From: Ficedula albicollis
Taxonomy: Eukaryota > Chordata > Aves > Passeriformes > Muscicapidae
Direction of reading: 5' to 3'
DNA length: 64,000 bases
NCBI RefSeq assembly: GCF_000247815.1
Contig: NC_021680.1
Coordinates: forward strand, 2,582,649-2,646,648
Below, in pieces: positions 33,419-50,889 of the stretch. A program made the translations under genes and the position numbers. The notes under the pieces are model-generated. The model searched no databases. It had not been told where the DNA came from and saw nothing but the letters and a program-made list of their open reading frames with translations. How positions within the stretch are numbered: the first letter of the stretch is position 1; each line of letters starts with the position of its first letter.

Positions 33419-33435
33419 CCCCCCCCCCCCCCCCC
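33361..33435 (+). repeat. 45-base poly-T followed by 17-base poly-C
   Basis: T-rich DNA, then T45 (33374-33418) and C17 (33419-33435). The purine strand would read as poly-G then poly-A. Another T-to-C homopolymer switch like those at 19.9 and 23.0 kb. Confidence 0.93.
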
Positions 33436-33775
33436 TTTTTGAGGAGAGAGAGCGCTGTGCACGGTGCGTCCCGCTCCATGCGGCTTTTCTCTTTCCCCAC
33501 GGAGTTCATCCAAAGTTCGTATCCAGACGATGAACAAAGTAGCTCAGACCTTTTCCTGACTCCTCACCCTTTGTCCTCATCACTTAGTGACAGACAGGAA
33601 TCAAATGCCACAGACAGGCTGACGGGACAGGGCTGTGTGAAAGTCCTTGGAGGAGGAGGAGTGGAGCAGTGCTGGCTAGATGGGGACTCATGTTTAAACT
33701 CAGCTCCCCCTCCCTGGGGAAAGACCAGCACTGCTTTTACTTTGAAGGGCTGAGGGGAGGTGCAGTGTTTTATGT

Positions 33776-33797
33776 GTGTATATATATATATTTTTTT

Positions 33798-33833
<36 letters not shown>

Positions 33834-33862
33834 TGTATATATATATATATATTTATTTTTTT
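33776..33862 (+). repeat. TA repeat / poly-C / TA repeat
   Basis: A TATATA block and T8 lead into C35 (33799-33833), followed by TG and a second TATATA block with T-rich sequence. The symmetric flanks again suggest a duplicated edge around an inserted poly-C. Confidence 0.92.
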
Positions 33863-36329
33863 TTCTGCCAGAAACCGGATAAATTTTTAGCGACAATGGT
33901 AGGGAAGGAGGACCGGATGGAGTTAGGCTCAGTGTTTAGCTCTGGGTGTGCCTCCCGTTGGGAGGAGGGGAAGGAAGGGGCTGCAGGCTGTTATGGATGG
34001 AGGGATGGAGGCTGCTGGCCTGCCTGCATCGCCTCTCTGCTGGAACAGCTTTGCCCTGGGGAGGAGGGGGTGCATGGTGCTGCAGCCTGACTGTTCCCAA
34101 AGGCTGGCTTGGTCTTCATTTCCCCTGGCTTTGGAGCTCTGCTCTGGGAGCTGGGGTTTGGTGCTGGGACCTCCCTGCGCTGGGGTAGCGTGTCGAGGCT
34201 GGTGTAGCTGGGCAGCTGCCCAGGGTGGGCTTCTCACTGCTACCAAATCTGGGAAGGGACCAGACCTGGTGTTCTGGGTGCTCTGGAGACTTGCTTCAGC
34301 CTGTCAGGAAGGGAAAGGAGCAATTTAGCCTGTTTGTTCATTAGCACTTGTCTAACTCATTCAGCTGTCAGGACTGGGGTGACTCCTGATAGGTATTTAT
34401 CCCTCTTCCCAATGTCCTCCTCAGCATTCACCCTTTTTTAAATGAAAAATAATGATACGTCCCAGACTAGGGAAGGATGGAAGCACCTCATGGCAGGGAT
34501 TTTGTGGAGGCTGTTATCGAAGCTGGGTTGGCTGTAGCCCAAGTCTGGCAGAGTTTTGGAGGGTAAGACTCTCAAGCCTCCAGGGAGAGGAGGTCTCCAC
34601 AAAATGCAGTGACCCCTTTGTTCACAGGTGTTCCTCATGAGGTGCTGTGATCCAGCAGATGTGCTGGTGCCACTCTCTTGTCGGAGAGATGTGAATGTCC
34701 CTTGAATAAACCAGCTCTGTGGTATGAGGCATGAGTGTGTGTCATTGGGAGGGAGGAGAAACACTGCTGTCAGAAAAGGACTTTGAAAGGACCATTTGCA
34801 TTTGATCCTTAAATCCTGAGAAGTGCTGTGGGTGAGAGGAGGCTCTCCCGAGTTCATGCATGTCGAGAGAGACTGCTCATGGTTTAAATGAACAAGGTTA
34901 ACCTTTTCTTCCTGTGCTGGCGGAGGGGAAACAAAATTGCTCAGCAAGCCCCGGGACTGCTGTTCCCCAGGAAAGTGAGGCGACCACCTCCTTGTCCCCA
35001 GGCAGAGCAGGTTGAGTCTTTATCCCAAGCCTGGCTGGAGCATTCCACATGCCTCTGGCTGCTCTCCTCAAGCCCATGCTTGTAGGGGGTCATCTTGGAG
35101 GCAGCAGGAAGGGGCCGGGGTGGTCCAGGTTTTGCCCTCTTTTGTTTGCTGATGTTGCAGAGCTTGCTGGTCTGGGCCCTGGCCAGCTCGGCTGACTCAC
35201 AGGAATCCTCTCACGAGTCTCCTACACCCTCCATTACCTGATCTGAGTGCTTCCTGGCGTGAAGGGAGCTGTGCATTTGTGCAGCTCGCATCCGCCGCAG
35301 GCTGCTGCGGGCAGGGACCACAGCCTGTGTCACCCTCTGCAGTGCTCACTGCCATCAGCAGTGACCATCTCCCTGACCCCGCAGACAGCCCCCAAGTGTC
35401 TTTACAGAGGCATTTGCTCTGCTTGAGAGGTCAGAGGAAGGACCTCCTTGCTGGTTTAAGAAGTGTGTGTGTGTGAGAGGGTGTCCACATGCCTCTTAGG
35501 TGGTTTTTGTAGGGCTGCTGCCTTTCTGTTCATCACTGCAACAAGTCAGACCTAGAGGAGAGGTTGTAGCAGTGAGAGAGTTTTTAGTATCCACCGGCTC
35601 CTTGCAGCACTCCCTATCTCTGGTAAATGGCAGTGGGTCAGCTGGAGGTGACCACAATCGAGTCAAAATTCCCACATTTTGTTGCCACAAATGCTGCGGT
35701 CCCTGTTGAGCAAAGGCGGGTGTGAGACGCCTGCAAATCCCCTGCTTGCAAGCTGGGGAGTCTCCTGGAGTTCCTGCCTTGCCAGTTGTGCTGTGAGGAT
35801 TTTTGCACGCAGCTTCACCTTCTCAGGGAAGCAGCTGGGGCATGTTCTCATCTGAAGCTGTACCCCTGCGAGGTGCTTGGGTTGGCAAAGCGCTGCTGTT
35901 GCATCAGGCTGGGCCGTGCCCAGTGGGCACGGGGGGAAGCTTCTCATGCCTGTGGCAGGAGCATCGCTCAAAATAGTTCCACATTGTGGCTCCTCTGGGG
36001 GTTTGGGGAGGTTTGTGGCTTGTTTGCTTGTGCCACACGTGAGTTTCTGTCCCGTGGGTCCTGCTGAGTTGCAAGATTTGGGTGTTTGGTGGCTTTCTGG
36101 CATGTGCCTGCCAAGCTGTGTGTGATGTTGTGCAAGCGGTTTGCATCTTGTGTGAAGTTTGCAGGAGCTTTGTGGGGAGCTGGAGAGCAGGAAGGTGCTG
36201 GTTTGGTACAATCGGGGAGTCACATCCCCACTGAACTAAGGAGCAGAGCTCTCTGTGTGTGCCAAGGGGCAGCCTGACCTGGTACAGGACAGGGAAGGCA
36301 TTTCTGGGGTCCTGCGAGCCATGTGCAGG
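33863..36329. other. Intron 2 segment, no gene seen
   Basis: Mixed to GC-rich intronic DNA with a short TG repeat near 35463-35476. No exon, RNA or known mobile element was recognised. Short frames lack domains. Confidence 0.45.
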
Positions 36330-36769
36330 GACTCCCTGTTGTGTGACACAGGGCCATTGAGGGGCTTCACTTGACCGATCCCTCACAGAGGGGAGAGTTC
36401 TGGATGTCCCTAGGCGCCAGAGGACTGGGAGCAGCCTTGCTGGAGAAGCAGTGCTCTCCCCTCTTGCCATAGTGAGGTTATGCCCATGGTGGGATGCACT
36501 CCTCTAGGACAGAGGCTGAGGTTAAGGTCTCCCCTAGTCTGAGCTTCCCACTTGCTGGGCCTTGGCGCAGCCTGTTGCTAAAAGAGGAAGGTGATGTCCT
36601 GAAAATGCTCTCCTGGGTGATTTAAGCACTGAGGTTTTACCACCTTTTCAGCCGAGCTGGAGTCCCACTGCTGGGTAAAAATTAGCCACTTGTTCGAGGT
36701 TCGAGGGCTCACCGTTTGGCAGAAGTCTGTGTGCTGGGTACAGAACGGATTTGGGGTATTGCAGGGGGG
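36330..36769 (+). repeat. Left copy of a 440-bp duplicated segment
   Basis: This segment reappears at 38464-38903, offset by exactly 2134 bases, with only a few differences (GTTCGAGG versus GTTCAAGG; GGCTCACC versus GGCTCTCC). Two poly-C tracts and a short repeat module lie between. Both duplicate haplotypes joined in tandem and a misassembly are more likely than a true local duplication. Confidence 0.95.
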
Positions 36770-36772
36770 AGC

Positions 36773-38459
<1,687 letters not shown>

Positions 38460-38463
38460 ATGT

Positions 38464-38903
38464 GACTCCCTGTTGTGTGACACAGGGCCATTGAGGGGCT
38501 TCACTTGACCGATCCCTCACAGAGGGGAGAGTTCTGGATGTCCCTAGGCGCCAGAGGACTGGGAGCAGCCTTGCTGGAGAAGCAGTGCTCTCCCCTCTTG
38601 CCATAGTGAGGTTATGCCCATGGTGGGATGCACTCCTCTAGGACAGAGGCTGAGGTTAAGGTCTCCCCTAGTCTGAGCTTCCCACTTGCTGGGCCTTGGC
38701 GCAGCCTGTTGCTAAAAGAGGAAGGTGATGTCCTGAAAATGCTCTCCTGGGTGATTTAAGCACTGAGGTTTTACCACCTTTTCAGCCGAGCTGGAGTCCC
38801 ACTGCTGGGTAAAAATTAGCCACTTGTTCAAGGTTCGAGGGCTCTCCGTTTGGCAGAAGTCTGTGTGCTGGGTACAGAACGGATTTGGGGTATTGCAGGG
38901 GAG
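38464..38903 (+). repeat. Right copy of the 440-bp duplicated segment
   Basis: Near-identical to 36330-36769. This copy continues without interruption through the repeat module and into unique sequence at 39018. It is probably the correct version of the locus, and the left copies are probably partial or duplicate assemblies of it. Confidence 0.9.
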
Positions 38904-40270
38904 CACCACTGTGTGCCGTGATAGATTCCCCATTCCGCATCCCAGCGAGTGCCACAGTGTCCCCCGAGGCGTGTGCCCGGTGGCTGAGCCCTGCTGCCGT
39001 GTCCCCTTCCCCGCTCCGGTGCTCGGCACAGCCTTTGTCAGCCGGCCAGGACCCCGCAGTGCCAGCGCTCGGCTCCTGGCCCCCCTCCTCGCCTCTGCCC
39101 CAGCATTTATCAGCAACCTCCCTTCCCTCCCAGCCGCCAAATTCCTTCTCCGTGCCGTCATCCTCCGGCCAGAAGCCGCCCCGTCCCACTCTCTCTCCCT
39201 CCCTCCCTCCGAAACCAGCCCAGAACTGCTAGGCAAACATTTTGCCTGTTGTTATTACAGTATTCCCATCTGCATACTTAGTCATAAACCCCTTTTAATT
39301 CCAGCCTTTTTCTGGGGCGGGGTTAAGAGTTCAAACCCATCATTTTTCTTTTGGGGCTGGAGGCTTACAAAAGCAGCCCGTGGCGAGATTGTTCAGTAGG
39401 ATGGGGCCGAGAGGAGTTTAGGGAGAGGGGCAGGGGGAGGGGATTGCACACAGCGGTGCTGGCTGCGCTGCCCCTCATCCCCAGGGAAGGCTTTGGATGA
39501 GGTTTGTGTGGGGCTGCCTGGGGCAGGGGGTGCTCTCTGCCAGCCTCCCCTTTCCCCTTCCAGCAGCTCCAAGCCAGAGGTGGATGGGGCTGGCCCCTTG
39601 GCGGGGAGGCATCAAGTCGTGCTGGTCTTGCCTCCTTTGCTGGAGTCTTTGGATAATGGAATGCCAAAAGCTAAAAGGAGAGTTCCTGACTGTGCGGGGA
39701 GGGGAGTGGCCCTGGATCTGTGCAGAGGTCTCTCCAGGAGAGCTTCCCAGGAACAACTCGATGCTGCTGAGCCTTTAGTTATGCAAAGGATGCTGTCAGA
39801 TTCCCTTTGCCCAGCTCTCCGTGCCCTTACTTTAAAAGGCTGTGCCCTCCTCACTTGGGTAGTGAGGGTCCTGCTCCACACACTCCGGCTGCTGCTGTGC
39901 TCACCTCCCACCCTGTGCAAGCATCTTCAGGCTGCATGAGCCCAGATATCTCTCCACATCTCCCAAAAAACATTGGGGTCTGTCGCTTGTGAGCCTTCCT
40001 GGACTTGCTAGATGGCTGTAGTAACAGTTCCCTATTGCCTTTAGGGTGTGGCTGCTTTTAATTCCCTCTGTGGCAAGGGTTCCTAAGTGCTGGCACTTCC
40101 CACCAGCTCAATGCTACCCCATGCTATGGAATTCCTGCCCTCCATCACCTTCCCTGTGATCTGGGTAATGTGGGTAAGGCAGCAGGAGGCAGAGAGCTCC
40201 TCAGGGCTGTGATTAATTCCTGTGCAAGGTTTAGTGCCTGCATCCTGCCCCTGTAGCTGCTGCTGGTCCC
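38904..40270. other. GC-rich intron 2 segment, no gene seen
   Basis: CpG-bearing sequence at about 38910-39240 may be a small CpG island or enhancer. It is followed by ordinary intronic DNA. A PBX-HOX consensus TGATTAAT lies at 40210-40217. No exon is supported. Confidence 0.45.
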
Positions 40271-40404
40271 CTAGACTGGCTGGTGGCCTGGGTCTGGTGG
40301 GAGATAATCCCTCCTTCCTCTTGCCTGTTGCAGATACCTAGACTGGCTGGTGGCCTGGGTCTGGTGGGAGATAATCCCTCCTTCCTGTTGCAGATAGCCT
40401 CTTG
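40271..40404. repeat. Two-copy tandem duplication, period 67 bp
   Basis: CTAGACTGGCTGGTGGCCTG starts at 40271 and 40338, and the copies match closely to CCCTCCTTCCT. A shorter repeat of TTGCCTGTTGCAGATA follows. Confidence 0.9.
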
Positions 40405-42769
40405 CCTGTTGCAGATACAATGCTGCATCCCTGTGGGATAGGGTATGGACCAGTTATCGGTTTGGGGCTTAAGACAGGGCAGGATGAGGTCTTTCCCTGC
40501 CCCCCTCCAAATTAAAAGGTCTCAAGGAGGAAAAGAAATAAGAATGTGCATTTGGGTTGACAGAAATGTTGTACAAATTTGTGCAGCTCAATTTCCCAAC
40601 ATGTTTCAGTAAAGAAGAATCTCCTGCTTTGCTTTTGAGGAGTGTTAAAAAAGATGGAGACATCTCATATTTACATATTAGAAATTAAGCTGTTGCCTTC
40701 TTTATAAGAAGTATTTCTCTGAATTTTGAATTCAGTTTCAAATTACAAATACCTTTAATGAAAACTCCAGCTGTCAAGTGATGCTGTTAAAAAAAAAAAT
40801 CAAAGCCCTGAAAGAACAGGTATTTGGGCAATTCTGTTGGAAAGTTAATCAAAGGCAGGAATGCAGAAACAGCCTCCACTTCTCTCTGCATATCCCACCA
40901 TTCTGTCTGTGGTTGTTACCCCACATGGGCTGTGTGACGACTTCTCACTGTAGTTTTCCCACCCCCTCCTCTGGTTTCTTAGATGGAGGGTTTTATCCGT
41001 GACACTGTGGATACTGAACAGCCACAGGAAAATAATCTAAACAACATGCTCTGTATTTTAGTGGATCAGGTAGGAGCTTTCTTAAAAACCACTGTGATCT
41101 TGCAGCTGTACCCAGCTGGTGGATCCCTGGCAGGATGAGTGGTCCAAATTTGCATCTAAATTATCTTTACTGCCTGATCCCTGAAATTGCACTTCTAGGT
41201 GGAGATATTTTAGTTTTTTTCCTATGTGGGTGCTGAATGGTTATTAAGCTGCTGTAGAGGGAAGGAAGCTTGTCACTCGAGAAATTTGGTTTTAGTCCCC
41301 ATTAATCTCAGAGGCATTCATTCTGCTGGCCTGAACACTTGAGTCCCTTGATGTGATAAGCCTCAGCATGTGTTAGATCTGCACTTTTCTCTTTGCAAGT
41401 GCAAGGGTGGAAGGGGAAAGGTCCTGCTGTGAGCCGGAGCAGCTTGTGAGCCTTTCCCTGTGTGGGGGAGCAGGAGGGGGGCTGCCAGGGCTCCTTCCAG
41501 CTGTAAGCATGCCCGGGATTGTGTTCTCCTGGGGATTGTGTGCTCGGAGCGCGGGGCTCTGCCTACCTGCCCTCGGCGTGCCTGGCAAGCCATGGCTTGT
41601 AAGGCATGGCAGGTCCTGCTCACAGCCTGCCTCGCTTGCTGCAGCCTCCCCCGGCTCTGGAGGGGATTTGGGCAGCTCACAGACAGCCACCCCATTCCTG
41701 GCCTTTCTCAAGGGCTGCTGCTCTGTCCCTGCTGCTGCACAGAGTTTTGGGAAGTGCTGAGCTGTGCTGGCTGTTCAGAGGTGCCAGAGGAGAGGCTCTG
41801 CAAGGTGCACGCAGCGTTTATTAGACCTGTTTAACAGGAAGCTTACGTCTCTCCAAAAAGGACTGGCTGGGCTGCCTGGTGCAGGGCAGGAGAGCGGCTC
41901 AGCCCTTGTGCGGGAGCCAAGAGGTCTAAGTTTGGTTTCTGGGCACGCCGTGCTGTTGAGTGAGGCTGCTCAGGTCACTGTGCTCCTTTGCTGGCCTGCC
42001 TGTGCGGCAGGGACATCTGTATCTGCAAACCTTACGGCTCTTTGATCGATTAAAGCAGCTCGGGTTGTTGCAGAGGAGGGAGCCTGCCTGTTGTCCTCTG
42101 CCTGCAGCCTTGCCTCGTGCAGCGAGGGTTTTTGGGGAGCTCTGGTGGAGTTGGGTTTGAGTTTTCTTCAGAGAAACACAGAACATTGATCCCATAGGTG
42201 TTTGAAACCTTTTCTGTCTTCCACATCTCCATCCTCAAGGTAGATGCATCCTCAGGATTTGGATACTTGCGGGCGTTGCTCCCTGCAGGTGCCAGCAGGG
42301 ACGTTGCAACACCGTGTCCTGCCTCCCATGCAGAGCTGCTCCAGCAGGAGGGGAGCTGGTGCATGGAAGGGCACTGGGGTTACATGATCTGTATTTGAAG
42401 GTTTCATTAAACCAGGATTAATTTAGAACTGTTTCTGTGTGCAGTTTCACCCTCTCCTGCAAATGGGTACCTTGCCTGTGCCAGGAATTGGAAACGTGGA
42501 GTATGCACGCTGCTCCTCTTCCCATCTCCTTTTATTTGAAAATGAGAGGGCTTGTGAGATTTTCCCGGTGCCTTTTGCTTTTCTGCTGCCCAGCGCCTTA
42601 ATTACAGCTGAGGAAATGACGTGCTGGTAAATCCTGGGAGAGGTTGGCCCTGCCACATGCCAGCCCTGGGCCGTGGATGCGCCATCCTGGCTCCAGCTCC
42701 CTCCCGACCACGAGCACGTTTCCATCACTGCTCCTTCAAGCTCTCTCCCTCTCTCCTTAACGTGCTGCT
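40405..42769. other. Intron 2 segment, no gene seen
   Basis: AT-rich at 40500-40800, then GC-richer. No exon, RNA or known mobile element is recognised. Confidence 0.45.
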
Positions 42770-42845
42770 TGTGTAATTGTTGGCTGTTTGTCCGCTAATG
42801 ATTATAAATTAGCGGCCGAGTGTATAAAAAGTTAATGAAGTTCTG
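42770..42845. promoter_or_regulatory. Candidate regulatory element with homeodomain inverted repeat
   Basis: CCGCTAAT (42792-42799) and ATTAGCGG (42808-42815) are perfect 8-bp inverted repeats around an 8-base AT-rich spacer. Both arms carry a TAAT homeodomain core and a CpG. GTAATTG lies upstream and GTTAATGA downstream. A paired homeodomain binding site fits; a small hairpin is the alternative. Function is inferred from motifs only. Confidence 0.35.
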
Positions 42846-45800
42846 TTGGTGGAACCATTACGCCTTCCCAGGCTGGCACGTACAGGTCGGCCGAGCCGGT
42901 AAGAAAAGCCAGACACCGAGTCCGGCCTTTCAGGGGATCAGGTTTCAGCTCGCTTGCTCTTTCCTGCTGTGTTTTTTCTTGCTGGATGGAGCCAAAGTTG
43001 AGCGCTGGGAATGCCAAAAGGTGGCAGGTGATATTTTCTCTGCTGTGGAGTGCAAAAAATCGCCACAGTGCTTGGATTCCTCCTGCCATCACTTATTTCC
43101 AGCCACTGTCCCGAGGGCACATCCTCTACTTGTATCTTTTCTGGCTATTTCAGGACAGGGGTCTGAGGATACCCTGGACTCTCTCAGATTTCTGCCCATG
43201 GGCTTCTTGGGCTGAACCCAAATTTCTCAGACCCCTTCATTTTCTGCTGCTTTGCTTCTTGAACATCTAACCATGACGTGGCAGTAACAGCTTCTTCAAT
43301 CACAGAGCTCATGTACAAGGTGTAGAATGGGTGTTGGAGGGGATGGCATGATCATACAGGTATAAATCTACCTGCTGTAAACCGCCCACCCCCTTAGTTT
43401 TTTTTCCTCAACACTCAGAACTTGGCAGGACTCTTAACTGTGTGCCCTGGCATTTCTCTGGGTGGAGACAGGCTTGGCACAGGGCTTGCTAAAATGAGCC
43501 GAGTGGCTTAGGGAAAAAGGTGATGATAAAAAAAGAAGGCATCCTCCTTGCTGTGGTGAGATTTTTGGAGATGTCTCTTAGGCTCTGGCACCCCTTCTCT
43601 GAAAGAGCTGTGGAAACTTGGCAGTAGGGCTGTCTTGTGTCATCCTCATGAAAATTCAGTTGAACTGGGAGCAGATACTCGTCTGCTCGACAGGTCTCCG
43701 AGGAGTCCGCACAACGTTTTGGCAGCCAAACCCTGGAGAGTGGCTGCCAGCCCCACAGAGCTGCAGGCCAGGGGTCCCCTCTGGTCATTCCTCAGTGGAA
43801 CTTCTCCTGGGCAGTGGCTGCTGCTGAGTGGGAACAGGGGGAAAATGCAACTCGTGTAGCTCCTTGGAGACAGAACAAGGTCTGCAAGGTTAGAGAGGCG
43901 GTGGGATCCTGCAGTGGATGCATGACCTGTGGCGTGGTTGTGCCATGTGGTGCCTGAGTGCCTTGGAGAAGGTGCCATCTTTTCTACCAGATTCTTACTT
44001 TTTTCCAGATGAGATGATCTGTGCTCTTGTGGTGCCCAAAGTGTGAACACCAGTCTCCTGGCCTTCTTCCAGGCTGAACGATCGCTTTCAGCATCCCTTA
44101 TTTTTCCCCTTGCTGGGCTGTGCTCAGCAAGGCTCCTTCCCAGGCATGGCGGGCTTCCCTCTTCCTTCTCCCATGGAACATGATTGCAAGGGTGCTGGAA
44201 GGATGGCAGGAGGAGCACGAGCCTTGCCAGACCTCCAAGGGATGTTTTGGGGTGGGCTGCAGCCACTGGCCAAGCTGCCAGTGCGAATAGCCAGCACAGG
44301 GCTGGGGAGAAGCTCCTCGCAGTCAGGAGCCTTCCCTTTGACTTGGCCAGGGCTTGGATAGGCCCTTGGATTTTGGGAAGGACTCAGCGAACCTCTGTGT
44401 CCAGCTGCTGGCACGGGGATTAGCGGCAGGAGGCGTGGGTGAAATCTGGAGCTGAGAGTGGCGTGGCAGCAGCCCCGTGGCCTCGGGCACGTGGTGGGGA
44501 TTATGGGCAGGAGTCCTCCCTGCTGGCTGCAGCCCTGCTGCTGGCTGGCTCTTTGGGGCTGGGCTGGGGCTTTTGGGGTCTGCACATCCCTGCCTCGGCA
44601 GAGGAGACCCACGGATCTATGGATTTGGTTGGGAAATGCTGCTGCCGTGGAGGAGACGACAGCCAGGGGCTGCTGCTTGTGGTGAGGAGGGTGACTGGGA
44701 GAGCCCCCAGCCCCGGCTCCCGGGCCTTGCCTCTGCCCAGGGCTGCTTTTCGGGGGCGCAGGCATTCCAGGAATTTGTAAGGAATTAGGGAGCGGGTGGG
44801 GAAGAGCGGGAAGACTCCTGCAACATGAACCATCTGGCCTCTTCAGTCTCTGCGCGGCAGTGTCTGGGATAAAGGAACTGATCGAAAACAGACATTGTTT
44901 GAGACAATAAAACCGTATTACACGTTAATGAGAAAATACATTGGAGAGCCGAGGGCCTGGGGCAAGCTGGGTGTTCTCCTCCCTCTTCCCTCGACCCGTG
45001 CATGGCCTGGTGTGTGCTGCCCACGGGCAGTGGCAGCTCCTTTTCCTCTGCTGTGGGTTTGCTCAGCAAGCCAGAGTGCTGCAAGGTGTTTAGGCAAGGG
45101 TTTAGGCAAGGCTTGGCTGGGGTGCTCTGCCCCTGAAAGCATGATCCCAGCAGGAAGGCAAAAAGCAGTCTTGCAGTGCATGGTCCAGAGGGGCTCCCTT
45201 TGCACCTCCTTCACTCCCCTTGCCTCAGGCTCCTGCAGTTCTCCTCTAGCAGTAAATGGAGTGGGTTAGGGCTCGTTCCCTGGCACAGCCTGCCTCCCAT
45301 CTGCCTGGCACTAGACTCCCTGAGTGCCGTAGGAGAGCCCCACAGCCTGTGCCTGGCCCTGCTGAACTCACAGTCTCAGGGAGCCTAGGGCCGTGCTGGT
45401 CATTAGATCCTGCAGCCCCGATTTCCTTCCTGCTCTTCATCAGCTCGTGGCTTTTCCTGTGGGGTGGGCAGTCACTCTCTGCCTCGGGATGTGGAGGCTT
45501 GCATGAGTGTCCATGGCTTGGCAGAGCCCCTGTCAGGCTCCCTTCTCACTGCTCAGATCCTGGGCTCCCCTGCTGGAGCTGGGCGTGGGTTTCTGTGTGT
45601 CCTCTGCTCCACATCCCCTCCAGTGACAGAGTTTGGTACCCTTGGGAAGAAAGTTGGGATGGATCCTCACCTGGAGGAAACTACTCATCCTGGCTTAAAG
45701 TCAGGCTTTAGTGATCCAGTGGCTGGGTTTTCAGGCTTCCTGCCACCGTTTTTTTTTCTTTAATTTTTTTTTTATTTTTACCATCCTAGTAATGGCCAAA

Positions 45801-46986
45801 ATTTATGAGTTAGGGAGAAACAAGAGTTTTGAAGGTGGGGATGGAGAAGGAGAGAGGTTGTAGGGGGTGACATGTCTGGAGTCTGTACCTCCCAGCCGAA
45901 CATTTTTGGAGATCTTTCTTCACCTCAGGCAGGAGCGGGAAGCTGATGGTCCATGACAAAGGCTCCTTTTCTTCTCAGGGCTGGTGTTTTCTTAGTGTTG
46001 GGTTACATCCCCCTCACTTTGGGGGTGGGCGGGAAGGGGGCATTGATAGAACCTGACACAGCTACATGATGTAATGTTATTTTTTTGGTACCAAAACGAG
46101 GCAATTTTTCACTCAAGGTCAGCAGAATTTATGTCAAGCCCTGCTAGAGGGAGAGAGCCCGGGCTGGGGGTACAGGATGGGGTGTCTGACCCAGCCCTGC
46201 ACCCCAACACCCCCTCTAGCCCTGCCACAAATGCTGCTGCAGAAGTAGCAAGGACATCACCCCCAGGCTTTTCCCCATTCCCCCTACCCCTCGCCTCGTG
46301 CTTGAGCTAAAATATTTTAATTAAAACGGATTCTGTTGGGAGTGTGGAGCCAGGGAAGCCCGCTGCAGACCCTGCTTTTGGTCACTGGGCCCTCAACATC
46401 TGTTTCCTATTGAAAGCTCCTTTGGAAAGGAGAGCTGGCCCCTCCTCCCATCCCCAGTTTCAGTCCCTTTGGAGACCAACATGCAGCCCAGCTTTCTAAG
46501 GGTTTGTCCCCCTCCCAGCTTTCTTCCAGCCCAGCCTAGCTGAAGTTTTGCTTAAATGAAAATAAACAAGCAGAGTTGATTGCGGGCAGCAGGGAGGGTC
46601 ATGTCCTGTTGGATGTGTGATTCCCCCACAGTGTTGCTGGGGGTGAAGATGGGGTCTCCACACTCACCCAGCAAGGAGGGAAAAAAATCAGTAGCTTTGA
46701 TTCTGTGAGGCTAAAAAAAGCAGGGTTGTTTGTGGAGATGTGCATGAGAAAAGCTGTTTGAGTCCTGTGAACAAGAGCTCTCTCTTCCAGCTGAGAGCCA
46801 ATGATGCCACTGGTGTAAGCATTTTTGCCTGTTGGTGTGGTGCCTGCCCTGGTCATGGCTGGCTTTTTGGGCATCAGTTAAGCTTTCTGTTTGCTCTTTC
46901 CAGCTGAAATGGTCTCAAGATGTGGGAACTCTGGACGAGCTATGGTCTGAATGGGAAGATGTTAGAAAAAGCCACCCCAAGTGGTT
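42846..46986. other. GC-richer intron 2 segment, no gene seen
   Basis: Contains many long overlapping frames on both strands (for example the 213-codon minus frame at 44124-44765). They have no recognisable domains and are expected by chance in GC-rich DNA. No splice-bounded exon was identified. Confidence 0.45.
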
Positions 46987-47150
46987 GCAGTGGTTGTTTG
47001 TGAGCCCTGCTGGGATGAAGTCTCCTATTCCTCAGTACCATCATTGCAGTCTGCCAGCAATATGTTATGCAGTGGTTGTTTGTGAGCCCTGCTGGGATGA
47101 AGTCTCCTATTCCTCAGGACCATCATTGCAGTCTGCCAGCAATGTGTTTA
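46987..47150. repeat. Two-copy tandem duplication, period 82 bp
   Basis: GCAGTGGTTGTTTGTGAGCC begins at 46987 and 47069. The copies differ at only a couple of bases (CAGTACC versus CAGGACC; AATATG versus AATGTG). Confidence 0.92.
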
Positions 47151-49658
<2,508 letters not shown>

Positions 49659-50889
49659 ACCTTTGCATTAACATCTGGACAAAGATAAATGCATTTGTGG
49701 GCTGTTTTCACTTGCTTCGGTGTCTTCGCAGCTTTAATGAAAAGATCGTTTCTGCCGTGGAGGAGCAGCAGCCCGGATTGCAGCGGGGTTTGCTCCCCAC
49801 CTCTCCCCAGACAGCGAGCGAGCAGCGTGTTGGGAACAAACTCTGCAAACTTGGCGCAGGCGGGGGGAGCGTAAGTGAAAGCTAATTGGAAGCAGCCCTG
49901 ACTTGCACTCTGCTGGAGCTATTTACAATATCTTTCATGCGGTGACTTATTGAGTTATTCTCTCAAAGGAAAAAAAAAAAAAAAGCCCCTGCTTATTTAT
50001 AGCAACGGTGGTAACCACTGATACATGAGCTGGCTTGGGCATGGAAGCATTTGTCCTAAGCCTTGCCTGTTAATTCACGTCTTTACCCCTGGATGCATTG
50101 GAGCACCTATGCAAATATTGCTGTCTGGGAGTCCCATTTAGTTACTGGAGATCTCTCAGGCTTTTCTTTTACATTCTTGACCAAGGTTCTGTGCTGTTGT
50201 ACCATCCCAGGCTGTTGTGTCCAGCACCCTTCCTCTCCTTCTGGGTAGTGTTGGCGAGTGGTGGTTTTCCATCCTCAGGTTAGCTGGAGTGGTTGCTTAG
50301 TGTTGTGCAGTCTGAGCTGCTGGGGTGAGGCTGGTGCTTGGCATTGCCTCAGACTGGTTTTATCTTGGGGCTGGGGAGAGGGTGAGCTTAATGTTGGTTT
50401 CAGGAGGGAGGAACATGAGTGTCTTGCTCTGGGTTTTGGGGTGCAGGGTATCCTTGCGGGAAGCAGGGCTGGCTTGCATAGGTGTGAAGAGTGTCCTGGA
50501 GTCAGCCAGACAGGAAGGGTTCAGCTGGGGCCACAGATCTGTGTGTGGAGCTCCTGTGGACTCTGGCCATTGCTCCCATTTTACCCAGATCCCGATGGTA
50601 ATGGTTCCAGTTTGTGATCCTGGCTCATCCCTGTACCTGTGCTGTATCCAGAGCATGGGAATGCTACCTTAGTCTGTGAAAGACACACAATGTGTGTGAA
50701 GTATCTGCCTGCCTGGAGATGCTCGTTTCACCTTCCACATCACCCTGGTTTCCCAGCAATTGGCTTCTGCCCCTGCTTCTCACTGATCTTGTTGTTATTT
50801 TTTTTTTTTAAAGCCTGGCACTGATGCTTTTGATGTTCCCAGCCTCCTATCTCTGCACGGCTCCTGCAGTACCAGCCCCGTGCCTTTCA

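Noticed and set aside
36690..36705. GTTCGAGGTTCGAGG, resembling a tRNA T-arm
   Set aside because: No matching A-box or cloverleaf could be built around it.
44124..44765. 213-codon minus-strand frame and overlapping plus-strand frames
   Set aside because: Overlapping open frames on both strands in GC-rich intron DNA; composition rather than coding.
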